Below are positions 12,491-26,400 of a stretch of 64,000 nt of DNA, piece after piece. The stretch spans positions 19,771,338-19,835,337 of the forward strand of contig NC_088302.1 of the NCBI RefSeq assembly GCF_032854445.1, in the 5' to 3' direction. A program made the position numbers and the translations under genes. Below the pieces are notes generated by a model. That model was not told the DNA's origin. It ran no database searches and saw nothing but the letters and a program-made list of their open reading frames with translations. The stretch's first letter is position 1; every line of letters starts with the position of its first letter. This stretch comes from Liolophura sinensis. Its lineage: Eukaryota; Mollusca; Polyplacophora; Chitonida; Chitonidae.

Positions 12491-15249
12491 TTACCTTATT
12501 AGAATTGGATTGGATGTTGTTCAAATTTGGTGATGTTAGAAACAAGATTACGAGACACATTTTGACTGTGTTTGGGTAACTTTGGTCACATGACATAGTG
12601 GCCATCTTACATTTTGATCAAAATCTTTAAAAATCTTCTTTTCAAGAACCAACGAACGGATTCTTTTGAAATTTGATATACTTGTAGTTAGGACAAGTTT
12701 AAAAAAATCTAGAATCTTGCCATTGGTTGAACTTATGATGTTTTAAAAAGTGTCTAAGTTTGATAATGTTTTCATGTGTTCTGGTGTATTTGGCTATGCT
12801 GATTCTGAATCTGCTTTTGAATTTTACCTATCTTTGTGACTTTTTGAGATGTGGTCAAAAACTTTTTTCAATCACGTAATTTCAGTGGCCTGTAACTCAA
12901 GAACTACGAAAGCTACAAATCTGACACTTGCACCAAATTGTACCCCAAGATATGTAGTTTCTAGTGAATGCCAGTGGATTTGAGCTACGATCTATAGTTT
13001 TCTCGCTAGAAATATTTACTACTCTAGTTTCCAGTTTCTATTCAGGTCTAGACCGTACATGCCTGTAATGAAGAAAGGGGCTTTAGGATGCCACACAGAA
13101 AAGTAACTGCGAAACCTGGCTTTGGACTGAGGATCCTTTATAAATAAAAAGCACCACTTATTCTTTCTAACTCTTTAGACCAAAATATCCTATCTTTATA
13201 GTCTCCTAACATTTCCTGTCACCTACACACGCTCTGTCTTCACCCGCTCTCAAAACTGAAGTGAGCCCAAGCAAACCAGATGGGAGACTAGAGTGAGGTG
13301 ATTGCACGCCATGTGTCGAGCAACCTGAAATGTACATACTTAACCAGGTACGGTGATTGCTATGGCCTAACTCGATCACAACGCTGTGGTGGTTTTCAGC
13401 AGTAGACGCATTGTGTATAATACCTGGTAGTCTGGGGTTCAAACTCAGTTGATTATTTTTTATTTTTGGCATGCTTTTTCTCTATGTTGCCTGTGTTTGT
13501 AAATACTGTTACATTTTGTACATGCAGGTTGAATGTGTTGAATTTCCATTGTCTAAGTACATCGGCAGTTGAATAAAGCTATTCATTGTTATGTGTGTCA
13601 GCATCTGTTGGTAAACAGATGTTTTCCAAGGCATAATTTTTCCAATGATGGCAAATTACTTCAGTGCATTACTTTCCTAGTGTTTTCTTATTGACATTCA
13701 ATTCAGCCTTGATGTTTGGCCATTGGTATCTCTGTAAGGAAAGTAACAGCTTTAATTTATCTTCTGTCTTGTATCTCTTAATTTTGAGTGGCATTTCAGG
13801 AATTGTGAATCATTTAATCATTTATTTGATACATAAATACAACAGAAATATACATGTATTACCTTTTGGCAGGAGTAAACTTCCAAAGAACTTGTTCTAT
13901 CTGAAAATCAGGGAATATTGATAGTGATATACATAATAGAACCATACAAGGGGAATAATTTTGATATGCACCAATATGGTAAAGTAAAACAAAGGAATCA
14001 ACCTATTAGTTAACAAGTTAACAACTTGTCAGTTTATATTTAAAGAGTGATGTAGAATTGATAAACTTCAGACATGAGGACAATTTTTCTACTCCAGCGG
14101 ACACTAGATTTTTGATGTGTGATGTCAATCCTTCAATCCTGGGCATTGAGCGATGGTTAAGGCTTGGATTCTGAAGACCTGTCTGATCATAGCCGAAACC
14201 TACAAATATTGCATTTGCCCTAAAAAATTACCCCCAAAAGTTCATTTTTAGAGGCAAAACAACATACTTTTGGTGCAGAAACTCACATTTTCCCAGTAGG
14301 ATATACTAGTATATCATTCTACTTTCCAAAACGCCCTTTGAAGTTTAAACTCAGGCAAACTGAGTAATGTCATTAGGTCAAATACACTGTACCTAAATAA
14401 TAATAGACTTGCCTAAATAATCAGTTATAAACATCTGAATATTCAAGGTCATTGAACGAGGTTTTATCTTGGCGTTTTATTTTAGGATCACTGGAAGCAT
14501 TTTGTTAAGCACTGCTATTGAACATTACATATACTGCATATGTGATAAAAGTTAGATTTAAACTCTCTTTAAACATCTCTTTATTTTCTTCCATCCCCCT
14601 CCCAAAATTTGTCGGCTGATTGAAACAAAATAATGAAGCTTTTTGTGTGCTTCTTGGTAGATTTAATTCTCTTCAGATCTCAGCTTCTGTCAAAATGTTC
14701 ATGAGTTATCGTTAGCAAGCGGTGAGTTTTTTATTTGTGTGAATTTTATGGTAATTCAGTCTGTTTATTTAGCTTCCCAGTGGTTCCTTGTAGAACCACT
14801 TTGTATTTAGGCTATACCATTGTTACTTAACTCCCTTGCCCTTATAGCTGATTGTAGAGAAACCATTTTGTCTGTAAATCCTGTTGGTGTAACTACACGT
14901 ATAATTTTTCAGTACATGGTAGGAGCATGACCTAGTGTTATACTGCGGTACTACAAGCTTACTACTACATCCACAACTGCTGGCCCACGTTATTTCGCAG
15001 TAAAATTCTCTACTTAAAGCAGAAGAGGTGTACATATAGATGTTATATGTTATTGTATCAGTGGTCATCGAACAGGTCTCAAAGAGTCTGCAGTGTATGT
15101 ATGCCCACTGACCTTGGGCCAGTAGACAGCATGTGCAATATAATGCGGCGTCCACACACACACACACATACACACTGCACCCGCATTCACACACATCGCA
15201 GCTGGAGGCAGCCCTTGCAAACATGTGTAGTTTTAAGTTGTCACTGGTA
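12491..15249. other. Non-coding DNA, nothing firm recognised
   Basis: Possible tRNA-like relic at 13385-13455 (ggttcaaactc resembling a B box). A (CA)n-like run lies at about 15152-15175. Open frames here are short and compositionally odd (Cys- and His-rich from CA/TG runs). Confidence 0.45.
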
Positions 15250-16118
15250 GTATTGATTTTGAACCGTAGGGCTCTGGAGGCGTGTGACGTGGGACGCGTG
15301 AAGCCAGTCTGATTGGCCAGCCCTTCACCAGCTCACAGCATTATGCATGAATGCCTCATACATTACCGTGCACAGCTATGAGGCCGCAGCGCAGCGTGTT
15401 TATATGTGAATGTGTGGTGGTGGTGGTGGTGATACGGGATCTATGTGAGATGTCCTAGCTCGCTGTAACGTACAGGCTGCTTAAGCCATGCTGTCCAGTC
15501 AGGAGACAGTGCAGTTGTCTCTATGAGGCAGGAGGGGGCTGCAGGCTGCGGGTTAGGCCTTGCTTCAAGCCGATTGATTTTTCTCTGCAACTTGATGGAG
15601 TGATTGGCTTTTCTCTCGGCGTCTGTACCAGGCTTTTTACCTATAACGCACGCCGTCAGTTCACTTGTTCTACTATAGTGCATTATTATCACAGCGGTGT
15701 GAGGGAATAGCTAGACCAAAGGCTGTGCCGTGCATCAGGGGGGGGATATACCAACGGAGCATCTGCACTCCATCCGCGTGCATGTTCAGGTGCATACGTT
15801 ACACTGTCGGTACGTGCATCGCCACAGATATGCACGCACCATGCATGAGGTAAGCGGTATCTGCTACACCTGTTCTTCGCCACCCTCACAGAGGTTTAAA
15901 TCTTTTGCTACGCAACTGTATGTATAGCGATGACAGAGAGGCCTATAAACAGCATTACAATCGCTATGTTGGGAGAGGGTGGGGGCTAGTAGCGATGGGT
16001 CTGACCCTTGAAGTTTATCCTGTGGCCTGTCGTTGACCTCCAGAATGTCCACGTATTGCCAGCGATCGGTCCAGACTCCAGTAGCATTAAAAAGCACACT
16101 ACAGCTATACAACATACC
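15250..16118 (+). promoter_or_regulatory. Putative internal promoter region, GC-richer than its surroundings
   Basis: This stretch is richer in G+C and CpG than the flanking AT-rich DNA. It contains a CRE-like TGACGTGG at 15285, inverted CCAAT motifs at 15311-15316 (gattgg) and 15602-15608 (gattggc), and a good donor (GAG|gtaagc) after 15849 that could end a non-coding leader exon. It lies just upstream of the candidate first coding exon at 16119 and about 1.1 kb before the first certain PH2 exon. No TATA box is evident. The role is inferred from base composition and motifs only. Confidence 0.35.
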
Positions 16119-16188
16119 ATGGCGGATTCATCCGGCCTTGTCATTGGCATAGATTCCGGTAACCTTGGTAGTAAAGTGTGGGAGGTAG
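16119..16188 (+). CDS. Candidate alternative first coding exon of the RASGRF gene
   Basis: An ATG at 16119 lies in a strong initiation context (A at -3, G at +4) and opens a frame beginning MADSSGLVIG. The frame reaches a run of three overlapping donor-like sites (gtaggtaggtgggt) at 16185, 16189 and 16193. Use of the middle donor leaves one base, which joins the two leading bases of exon 17276 to make a Gly codon and continue in the PH2 frame (..[18 protein letters not shown]). The predicted protein would be 1,018 residues. The same frame is open back to an ATG at 16008, so the N-terminus could be 37 residues longer. Caution: three donors 4 bp apart cover all phases, so the frame match is weak evidence. 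The peptide does not resemble the DH-PH linker of RASGRF, which favours a first exon over an internal one. Inference only. Confidence 0.35.
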
Positions 16189-16192
16189 GTAG

Positions 16193-17275
16193 GTGGGTCG
16201 AAAAGACACCATCGGGAGATGTGTCCACCATCAGCAGTTTAAACGTCCGGTCCAGTCCAGCTTTAGTTCTCTTCTGGCTGGCCTGTCTGTTTACGTATAC
16301 ATCGTGTGCCAGGAATATTTAGGGCAGTGTACATGTGAGTATATGTTTATATTTGCCTTGTAAGGGTGTCAGTTAGCTGAAGAATTGGCCAACGCTCTGA
16401 TGGAATGTACTTGTATGGTGCTACATGTGTGTGTCTATTATAAGGGTTTGGTAGATACCTCCAGATTTTGATTGCGGTTACGTATTGCAGTACAGGTGTG
16501 GCTGGAGCTTTGTTGTTGTACACCTGTCAGCTGTAGGCATGGTAGGGACTGACCTGAGGTTTCCTAAGGCCTTCCCTCCCCCACACTTGCCCTCCCCTTA
16601 GCCCAACACCCCACCTGAGGAGGTATATTGATCTGTCTCTCTCTCTCTCTCTCTGCTCTACACAACCACAGTTCATCAGAATCCATCTTGAATTGGCAAG
16701 CTACACCTGACCTGTGTTAAGTAACTGTACATAAAGGACAGGGGATTCTTCCCGAGCTATTGGCCATCATGTAAGAGATGATAATACACAAAGGCCCAGT
16801 GGCAATCAGTTGTCCACGGCTGTACATGTGCATGTCGACATCGATACTTCATGGTTTTACATGCCCGTCAATGACCATGTTAGCCTCAAGATGCCATGCT
16901 TACTATCCAGCGATCCAGCCTTCAATCTAGGCAGCCAGCCAGCCTGAGCCAGTCAAATTGGCTCGTTGGTCTAATTGGGAAGAAACAAGACACGGTATCT
17001 TTGTATTTGGCAATGTATACAGTCCTATTAAAACCATGCTAGAGTTTTACGACATCTCACTCATTCTCTCCCTTTGTCAGCTGAGCTTATAGGGCTGGAT
17101 TGCCATGTAGAAACGTTTGTCTTTTCCCAATAGATGGCAGCACTCACTGTTTGCACATGCCCAGTGAGGGAGGATGTATTTGGTATCAGATTAATATAAG
17201 TGTGGCTAGCTGTGTCTGTGATACGGTGAGGGTTCTAACCCGGCTGTTGTATCTCTTCTCTCTCACACTCCACAG
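16193..17275 (+). other. Presumed intron upstream of the first PH2 exon
   Basis: Contains a (CT)n run at about 16636-16655 and ends in a strong pyrimidine tract before 17276. No DH-domain-like sequence was recognised. Confidence 0.5.
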
Positions 17276-17433
17276 GGCCCCTCGTCCAGCCTAAAGTCAG
17301 CCGCGGGCGCCTCGGCTCTATTAGTTCCTCGTTCAAGGATCAGAAGAAAGAATCTGTTCGTCAGGTGTTTCTCTTCACCAATCATATGCTCCTTACGACT
17401 AGGACCTCCAATGGCAAGCTTCATTTGGCAAAG
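17276..17433 (+). CDS. RASGRF: RASGRF exon a: start of second PH domain
   Basis: The acceptor is a long pyrimidine tract ending cactccacag; the donor is AAG|gtaaga. Two leading bases complete a codon from the previous exon, then 52 codons follow. The peptide includes [12 protein letters not shown] and [20 protein letters not shown], matching the beta strands at the start of the PH2 domain of RASGRF (vertebrate equivalent: GRLGSLSLKKEGERQCFLFS). It ends in phase 0. This is the most upstream exon that could be assigned with certainty. Confidence 0.95.
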
Positions 17434-20400
17434 GTAAGACGCTTTTTTCTTTCTGTTATATAAACCTCTACCTGTTGTGGTATCTTTTAGTACGCCAATC
17501 CATGTACCACAGGTAAATATCTCAAGACCAGTCCGACTGTGAAAGCTAAATCAATCCGTATTCGTCACATCTTAGGAAGCTTTTGTTGTGGTTACTTCAG
17601 ATGTCTTACTGCACATGTCTCTTGAAAGAAACATTTCTTTTCAGCTTTAAGGTTTACCTGAGGAACAATGCCAATCACAACAGTATTAAAAATGCTATTA
17701 GTATTAATTGTTACACCTGTCATATTTAAGGCAGTGGTTTGCTAAGTTTTGTCTGATAATGGTATGATAATAAGTTATGCAATTCCAGTGGTAATAAGTT
17801 TCACTGCATGCACGTTTAATGCGTTAATTTTCGAATATTGTCAAAACTAAATGCTTTAACTACGGTTTTGTGGAATGGTCCAGGTCAGAAATAAATTTTG
17901 TTTAACCAAAAATGAAGAAAGTACTGCCTAGTCTGTAGCCTCTGACTAATTATCCAGTGTACAACATTAGGTCCCGAATGTCAATTGACAATCAATCTAC
18001 CATAAAATACATTTAATATTTTTTCAGAAAAAAGTTCTTAAATATTTCAGTAATATTTTGTGATTGATGATTTAACACGTAACTATTATCTCAAAAGTTT
18101 GCCTTATTATTCAATGTTTTGAGCTTTGCATAAAAGCATCTTGCTTCTGTATGATACACAAACATACCCTCATCATAACATGCATTATTACAACGTGTGT
18201 CTCAGTAGAACATGGTCACTAATGTGTCCATATTATTAACAAAGTTGTTGTTGCACGCATCTGTACATTGTGAAAGCCTTTGTTAGTACTAATATATAAT
18301 ACAAACCCATATATATAGTATAAAGCGTTTGTTATTACTTTGTTAGTAAAAATATATATAACCACCCAAACAGTTACTAAACAAAATTACAATGAAATGA
18401 TTTGCATTAGCTTCTGTTTTCTTTGTTTCAACTTTGAAATTTCGTGCAGCGTATATAAGGATAGTTGTATACTGACTTGTAGTGCCAGTTAAACGTAGGT
18501 AGGTCAATATGTTAAAAGTACACGTATACTACACTTAATGTCTATGATTTTCTAGAATTTTACGACTTAGTATTACTGTATCTGCCTACATATCAATATT
18601 GCCATTAAAACGGAGGTTGAAAAGAAAGAAAAGTTTGTTAATCATACATCGTTGTAAATAGGTCACAAAGCACAATTGAGGCATTAACCAAAAACAAGTG
18701 TGCATGTACTTGACATGTAAACCAGTTTGTATTAGTACACTTGATCTATATACAGTTTGATGTTCGTATGGTGTACTGTCGCTGTTTGATGTTTATTTGA
18801 TAATTAGGTCACATAACTGATGTTACACTCATGGGACACATGCTGTCATGGCAACACTAAAAACTTGTCCCAGAGTGGCATGAACGTTTTCCCAGTCTCA
18901 AATCGTAACACATCCCACACAAAAACGTTGATAAGAATCCCGTCCCAAAGCACATGGTCGAGCCTGCCTTCTGCATGGAGAATCGAACCGAAACTTTCAT
19001 GTCAGTGGTAAGTTCTCAAGTGCTGTTCACTACCTTCAGGAAATCACGAGCCAAAAATGCACCATTCTGGGTACAAGAGAACTATAATCAGGTGATTTTG
19101 CTGCTATAACAGATGGAGTATAAAAATTTACAGTAGGTGTTAATGTTTTGGATCGATTTTCTATACGAAAGAAAGTCATGGATGTGTGCTTAGGGAAGAT
19201 TTCATCAGCAAGGGATGTCTATCAAGATTTGCATGAGGATTTGTTATTTTGTATTTTCGTAATACAAATGTTTCTTTGCTTTTTAAGGATTTACCTGAAT
19301 TGACAGAAGACATCTGTGCTTTCTTTCAATATTAAAACATATCGGAAGTTATTGGCATTTACTTTTTCACTTTCTCAGTGCACAGAAGCAAATTGCAGTG
19401 ATTCAAAAGTAGTTAACGTTACAAGAAAGTTTACAAACTGTTAGTCACAACTGATCACTGGTTGTTTAAATTCCTTCACACTAATAGTTGAACTAATACT
19501 AAATCGAGCCCGAGTCTAAAAACAGTCATTAAATAAAAAAATAAAGGTTTACTTTGCTAAATTGTAATTAAATCTTTTTTTGGTAATGATCGCACATTCC
19601 AGTTAGCCTATCCTGCCGTCGGTTTGCCACAACAGTACCAGGAATAATTTGTGAGCGTTTGTCACCCTTTCGTTGTGATCGTCATTTCATTGAAACAACA
19701 ACAACCAAGGGCTACAACAGTGTATATTTAGGCTACACGCATGCAGATTATCGGATTAAATGAGTTTGCTAAATTATTTTTAATGGATGGAACATTGTGA
19801 TTTTATACATCAAACATAAGTAGGGCACACGTATCATTCAAGGGGAGTAACTCGTTTATTTAATTGTCACAACAAAGGGAAATTTGCATCTATTTTCCTT
19901 CAATTTTGCCGAACAGAATCCAAAATGATTATGCCTTCAGCTTTTGCACATTATTAGGGAAATGTTTAAACATTTTGAAATTTTCAGTCGATAATGAGAA
20001 TAACCAAGGAGATAATAATTATGGACATTTTAAATCCACTATTTTATAAATTTTCGAAAATATCACATTTTATTAAATTTTTAAAATATGCAAATAAAAT
20101 TAAATTTTCTGTTGACTCATCAAACAAGATGCTCATTGAGGACCTCTTCCAAAGAGAGATGTTTCTGATGGGCTATTTTGCACCATCTAACGTACATTTG
20201 ATAAAATACAAAATCCAGAAAAATCCAAGATAGCCTTGGTTACCATTGCAACGGTCAATGTGAGCGAGCCGTGTTGAACAGGTTTATCTCATATCATGAC
20301 TACTAAGTTATTGAGTAAGTTTTATGCATATTAGAGACGATTTTGCAAACTGGCGTAGATGATGGCCTGGAACTGCTAGAGTACTGTAAAACGGGCATTA

Positions 20401-23400
20401 CGTTGCATGCATGTATAGTTTTGGAAAATATCACGTGACATTGACAGCTCTTTGAGGTATGATAGTCTAATTTGTACATAAAACTGTAGATTTACAGTTC
20501 CATTTACAGTTTCTTAATCCAAAGATTTGTCAAACAGCCTAGATGAGAAAGCATTAAAGTTTATATACTTGAGTTTTGTTTTACATTGTACTCAAGAATT
20601 TTAAGAAATTCATGACCTAGTGATTAGAATGCTAGTGCAGCACAGTTACCTAAGAGCATTCCACCTACAATTCCTTTGCTTCGAGTTCAAGTCCAACTCA
20701 TGCTGGCTGAATTCTTTTCTGGCTGTATGTGGGAAGGTCTTCCAGCAATCTGCGGATGTTCAGGCATTTCCTCTGGTGTCTTTCCGCTTTCATCACACCA
20801 TAATACTGGCTGCCGTTGTATAAATGAAATATTTTTGGGTACATTTAATGTATTGCCTTGATGCAGATTCATTTTGTGGTGCTGTAGCTTGATCCTATCA
20901 TAATTTTTGCATATGTGTTTTTGGGTATAAATTCTTTTTTGCACTTTACTTTGCTTTGTACCACACATGTAACTCATGCCATTGAAATTATAAATTATGA
21001 AATTAAAATATGCAAGCCATGCTGACGCATTGAAATTCTGTGAATTTCTTGTTTACTGTAGCACATATGTTATCCATGCTGTTGGAATTATTAATTCTCT
21101 GTTGTTGTTGTGTACTTCAACACATGTAAACCATGCCGTCGTGCATAAATTCTCTGAATTTGTTGTTTCCTTTTAACACATATATGTAAACCAAATATTT
21201 AACGGTCGCCCAGGAAAGACACTTAAAAATGCATGACTATAATGTGATTACTAATTACTGTAACATCTGCCCTCACATAAATGTAGATGAAATTCCCTGT
21301 TTTGTAATCAGGCAGTGGCTAAAAGCTGCTCAGATTCATGGCTACCATGGTAACCAGACTGCCGCATTCCCAATGTCAGCTATATAGAATGGCATGATGT
21401 TGTGTCCTTGGAGCTCAAAACTCTCTGTTATTTTACACTTTTGAATCTAACTTTTGGTGGACACATGCCTTCTGGATCCCACATTAAAAAAAGATGAGTT
21501 TTACCAGTGTAAACAACTGTATTATTGAAGATGTCAAAATATAAATATGCTGTACATTAGGAAATAAAATAGTTTTATTTTACTAACCTCAATGACCTTT
21601 TCACCTTTCAGAGAAATGCATACATGTATATAATGTTTTGTGGTTAGAATTTTAATACAATGTATCAGTGGATGTAGAAATATATCATGTGTTGAAAGGT
21701 ATAACACTGATGATTCAATAGTATGGGGATCAGCCTTTGTGTAGTTATTTTTATGTGATGGAGACCGCTTCGGTGGCGTAATGGCTTATGTCCGCCTCGA
21801 AGTTGGGAGACCCGGGATCAAACCCAGATTTGTTTATACCAAAAACTTCAAAAATGGCCATGCTTGGCTCTCAGCATGGAGAGATTACAGCAAGGAAACA
21901 GGAGTGGTTAGACCGTTGCAGTATAATGTGACTGGGTGGGGTGTCATGTCTGATGTCTTCTACATGATACTTCATTGGCGACAGGAGTTTGGCGGCATGG
22001 ACTTGCCCTGTCACAAGAATCACAATATATGCAGACACACCTAATGACAACTCCTGGTCATATGACTCAAAAATTGTCAAGTACGAAGTTAAACACCAAG
22101 CATACATAGGTATGTATAGTGACGGCAGAGATATTTGTTCATCATGAAAGGCCTGGGTGGACTGTACTATATACATGTACGTTCAAAGCAACTTTGAGGA
22201 AGTATGTCGTCTTTTTTTAATTCTATTTATTTACTTATTAAGCTTTAAAATATTGTTTTTTTAAATCTGTTTATTTATTTATGTATATCTATATTTTTGT
22301 ATTTTCATTTTGTTGTTTAATTTTTGTTTACTGTTTTTATTTATCTATTTTTTATTGCTTTCTTTTTTCTTGCTTTCTTTTTCTATTTATTTATGAATAT
22401 ATTTTTAGTGTGTTACACAACTTGAGGATTTTAAAAATGTATCCATTAAATACTATTATGGACACAGTGTATTTAATATAGACATGATAGATAAAAAAAG
22501 TTTTTAGGATTTAAAAATTCAACACAGATTGTGTGTATGTATACATTCACTAGCTGTTGTTTTTTGTAGTGTTTGGCTTGCCTGGTATATTTATTTATTT
22601 TACTACCTGTAGCTACCTGCATTAGCCTGGCTACATCAATAATTGCACTCAGTGCCCCCTCAGAGCTCTCTAGTCTCTCACCCACTCAGTCTTATGGTCA
22701 CAGAGCGTTGATTCTCCCCTCACCCCCGCAGCACTATATCAAACCCTTGTCATGTTAATTCTTGTGTCCTCAGCTCTTTACGAAGGCCCATGTCATCCTT
22801 ACTGTGATAGAGAGATTGTGGTTGCCTGACCACTTCCTGTTTTTGTTTGATTGGCCAGCTCTTTCCTCAGCCATCACGCAGTGATATAGAGTTACAGCAA
22901 GCAGTCAATGAAAGCCAGTTGGCCGTAGTTTAAACATGAAATATTTATGTTCCTTCCCATTGCCATAATCAGCTTTGTTTAGTGTCAGTTGTTTGTTTTG
23001 AGATTGTTCCACATTGCTGACATTTGTTTTTCCGCCCATCAGCCATTCACTCGTGATCATGAAGTAGTTCCCACGTGTAAATGGTGTTTTCTGATTGGCT
23101 GTTACTTCGACCATGGTGTTGATAACATCATTTGTTTGGCTGGGTCATTGTCATACTAGTAGCTAACCTGTGAAGGAGGTGTTTATGTTTTTTTGTGTGG
23201 TAATGTTTGAATAACAAATATGCTGACCTAGCTATACATTTAAAGCTGAGACATTGAAGTATCATCTTTACTACATTCGTGCGAATAATAACAGGTATGT
23301 CAGGTTAATTTGCAGCTTGCTTGTCATCATGTCATTATAGCCATGAAAACATGAAAGCCTAGCTGTATTAAATTATACTCAAAAAAAGCACCCTGAAAAA

Positions 23401-26400
23401 AATTATTACAACCTACATTGTATACACCCTAAATAAAAGAGCGGCACTTCAGGTTAAATAGAATATCTCAGTTTTCTGCCATTTTCTGTTATTCAAGTAA
23501 TAGTTACATCAAAGGCTTATAAGTCTCCTTTAAGCTGCCATATTAGCAGATTACATATGTCATAATGCTCAGCTTTGCCCAGTAGCATGAAGTGGCCCTC
23601 CCTCTTGTACGTCCCAAACTCTCCCTTTTTAGAGTTGGCTTTCGCGAGCCTTAAAATCAACGATAATAATTGTCACGATATACGTACATATTTTTAGTTG
23701 AGACTGGAAATGCACATTAATTATACGGTAGGAATAAAACCAGTGACACTTTTCATTTATACAAGCCCAAAACATGACAGAGCTTTCAATGTGGGTCATA
23801 GAAAATGACGATGTTCAAAACCATTTTTTTTTTTCTTACGAAAGCTTTAAGAAATATAAAAAGGGGGAAAAAAAGTAGAATTCCATACAGCTTCTATAGC
23901 TCTTTTATTTAAGGCATGGGTGGTATAAATGTGTTCTTTTCTTTCAACATTACTTTCTCATTTCACATGTAGATAGAAATAACATTACCATGATCATATT
24001 GAGTGTAATTCCCACACTTGGGGCACATCCAAGGCAATTTTTTTGCTTACTTTGTAAAAAATTTGACGTTCAAATTGATATATTATATATATTATATTGA
24101 TATATTTAACTTACTGTTGAATTCTCCTGAAGTTTTGCATTTTTCAAGTAGCACATTTTGCTTGTTTCTGATTGATTCATCCACCTTATCGAACCACTTA
24201 GCTTTATGTGAAGGTTGATTAATGTTTTATCAGAAAAACATAAGTGGTGGCATCTTTAAAACCTTTATGTACATGCTTCTGAAAGTGCAGTTTTAAATAT
24301 CAAACTTTAGGTGAAATACAGTTATTAACTTCTTGTCACAGGTGTCAGCTATTGTCCTTTAATACATATTTAAATTAAATTTCACCTTTTAATGTAATTA
24401 AGTCAACATATAATTAAGTCAAATCTTGCTTAAGGGTAATGCAATGCATTTGTTCCATCTGCCAACATGTACGTGAAAAACTTCATCCCTCTGTTGATTG
24501 GTCAGTCAAGGAGTTATACAGACTGTTGACAGTCCTACCTTTTAAATTAGATGGGCCATCTACTTACCCACTGGCCAGAGAGCAATCAAGACAATATACA
24601 TATGTATTTTCTTGGATGGAGCCTCCGTGGCTCAGTTGGTTAGCGCGCTAGCGCAGCATGGTGACCCAGAAGCCTCTCACCAAAGCAGTTGCTGTGAGTT
24701 CAAGACCAGCTCATGCTGGCTTCCTCTCTGACTGTACATGGGAAGGTCTGGCAGCAACCTGCGGATGGTCGTGGGCTTCCCCCGGGCTCTGCGTGGTTTC
24801 GACCCACCATAATGCTGGCCACCGTTGTATAAGTGAAATATTCTTGAGTGCAGCGTAAAACACCAATCAAATCAAATAAATTTATTTTCTTGGATGCTGC
24901 ACTTGTTTCTATATCTGGCACATAATACATAGAGAAGCACCTCATGTAAGAATTGGTTATACTAATGCACTAATTATTCTATACTGTATGCTTGTGTTTA
25001 ACCATGTATTGACAATTTTTCACCTATATGACCATGAGAAGTCATTTGTTGTGTCTACATATACTGTCTTCTAGTAGTAGGGCAAGTCCATGCCACCAAA
25101 GTGCTGCCACCACTGAAATATCATGCCGAAGACACCAGACATGACATCCCACCCAATCACGTAAATTATACTGACACCAGCCCTGCTTTCTTGCTCTAAC
25201 CTCTTAGTGGTGAGCACCATGTGAATTAACAACAAGTCCCAGTTTTAGAGTTTTTGGTATTATCTGACTAGGCTTTGATCCCAAGTCTCGCAACTTTGAT
25301 CTGACCTCTGACCTCTGATTTTTGCCAGTACTGGTACCTGACAAACCCCCTTTTAAAGTTAACCTCCTATGAACCATAGCCTAATTCCCTTTAGACTGAC
25401 TGTATAGATGGGAAGAATTGCCACGATGTTACTACATACATCTTCAGCAGATTGCTTCTGTGGCCTTAAATCAGTCAGAGCGTCCACCCACAAAATCAAG
25501 ATACCTGCGATCATGCAAACCCAGAAAAGGTCATACCAAAGACATGTAAAACGGTACTGGATTCAGTTGGTCAGGGACTGTTTCAAGTCTGCAACTTCAT
25601 TGGTCAGGGGATTTTCAAACCTAAAAGGGGATTGGTCAGGAACCATGGCAAAAAGTGATGAATGACCCAATGGCAGTGCACTCCAGAGCTATTCAGTAAT
25701 TATGTGCTTTGTAGTAGAGTCCCTTCTATAGTGGGTGTGATTACCAGGGTGCAACATTAAGTATACAAGACATAAATTGTTGTCTAAACTTTTGTTCATT
25801 CATGGTTTTGTTGTGAATTAACCAATTTGTAAATTTACTGCTATACCATATACACACAACATCCCACGTTCCACCCCCATGACACTGTCCGCTCACCCAA
25901 TCACCCAGATGCCTTGGTCAGGTATTCATCATTTATGAGTACACATATGTATACACAAACCATTAAGTAAATAATTTACCGTTATACCCACCCCCATGCC
26001 ACTTAGCCACTTTACTGGTGATAAAGGTCAAGGGCAGTTAGCGCGGTAAAACAAACGATGTCCCACTGACTACACTGACTGTGATTGGTTGAAACTGTTG
26101 AATGGCTTACCATGACACACATTTCTTCGTTTTGCCTATTATAACCATTTTCTCCTACACAACTGTTTATGGGAAAAAATTAGGCTGTATGTGAGAAAAA
26201 GTCAGGCTGTTTGATTTTGTTATTTGCCTCTGGTAGGCAAAAGTATTGAAGTTTAAGCCACCTCCTTCACGGTCGCACTATAAAGTGTGGCATTTTTTGC
26301 GATGATGGACATAATACGATTCAGAACCTCTTGGATTGCCGGTTTGCCATTCAGCATACATTTATATAGGTAAGAAAAGTTTTTTTTTCCAAATTTTTTT

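Noticed and set aside
14823-15224. 133-codon Cys-rich minus-strand frame
   Set aside because: Composition comes from CA/TG-rich DNA; no signal peptide or ordered cysteine pattern was seen.
15841-15849. ATG-CAT-GAG followed by a strong donor as an alternative coding start
   Set aside because: The donor leaves phase 0, and the only frame that would match exon 17276 has a stop directly upstream (TGA at 15846-15848). At most it ends a non-coding leader exon.
21781-22044. 87-codon frame
   Set aside because: Lies entirely within a family B SINE.
24612-24710. Possible tRNA gene
   Set aside because: A- and B-box matches are there, but no tRNA cloverleaf ends in place, the box spacing is too long, and the sequence continues into a SINE body and A-rich tail.
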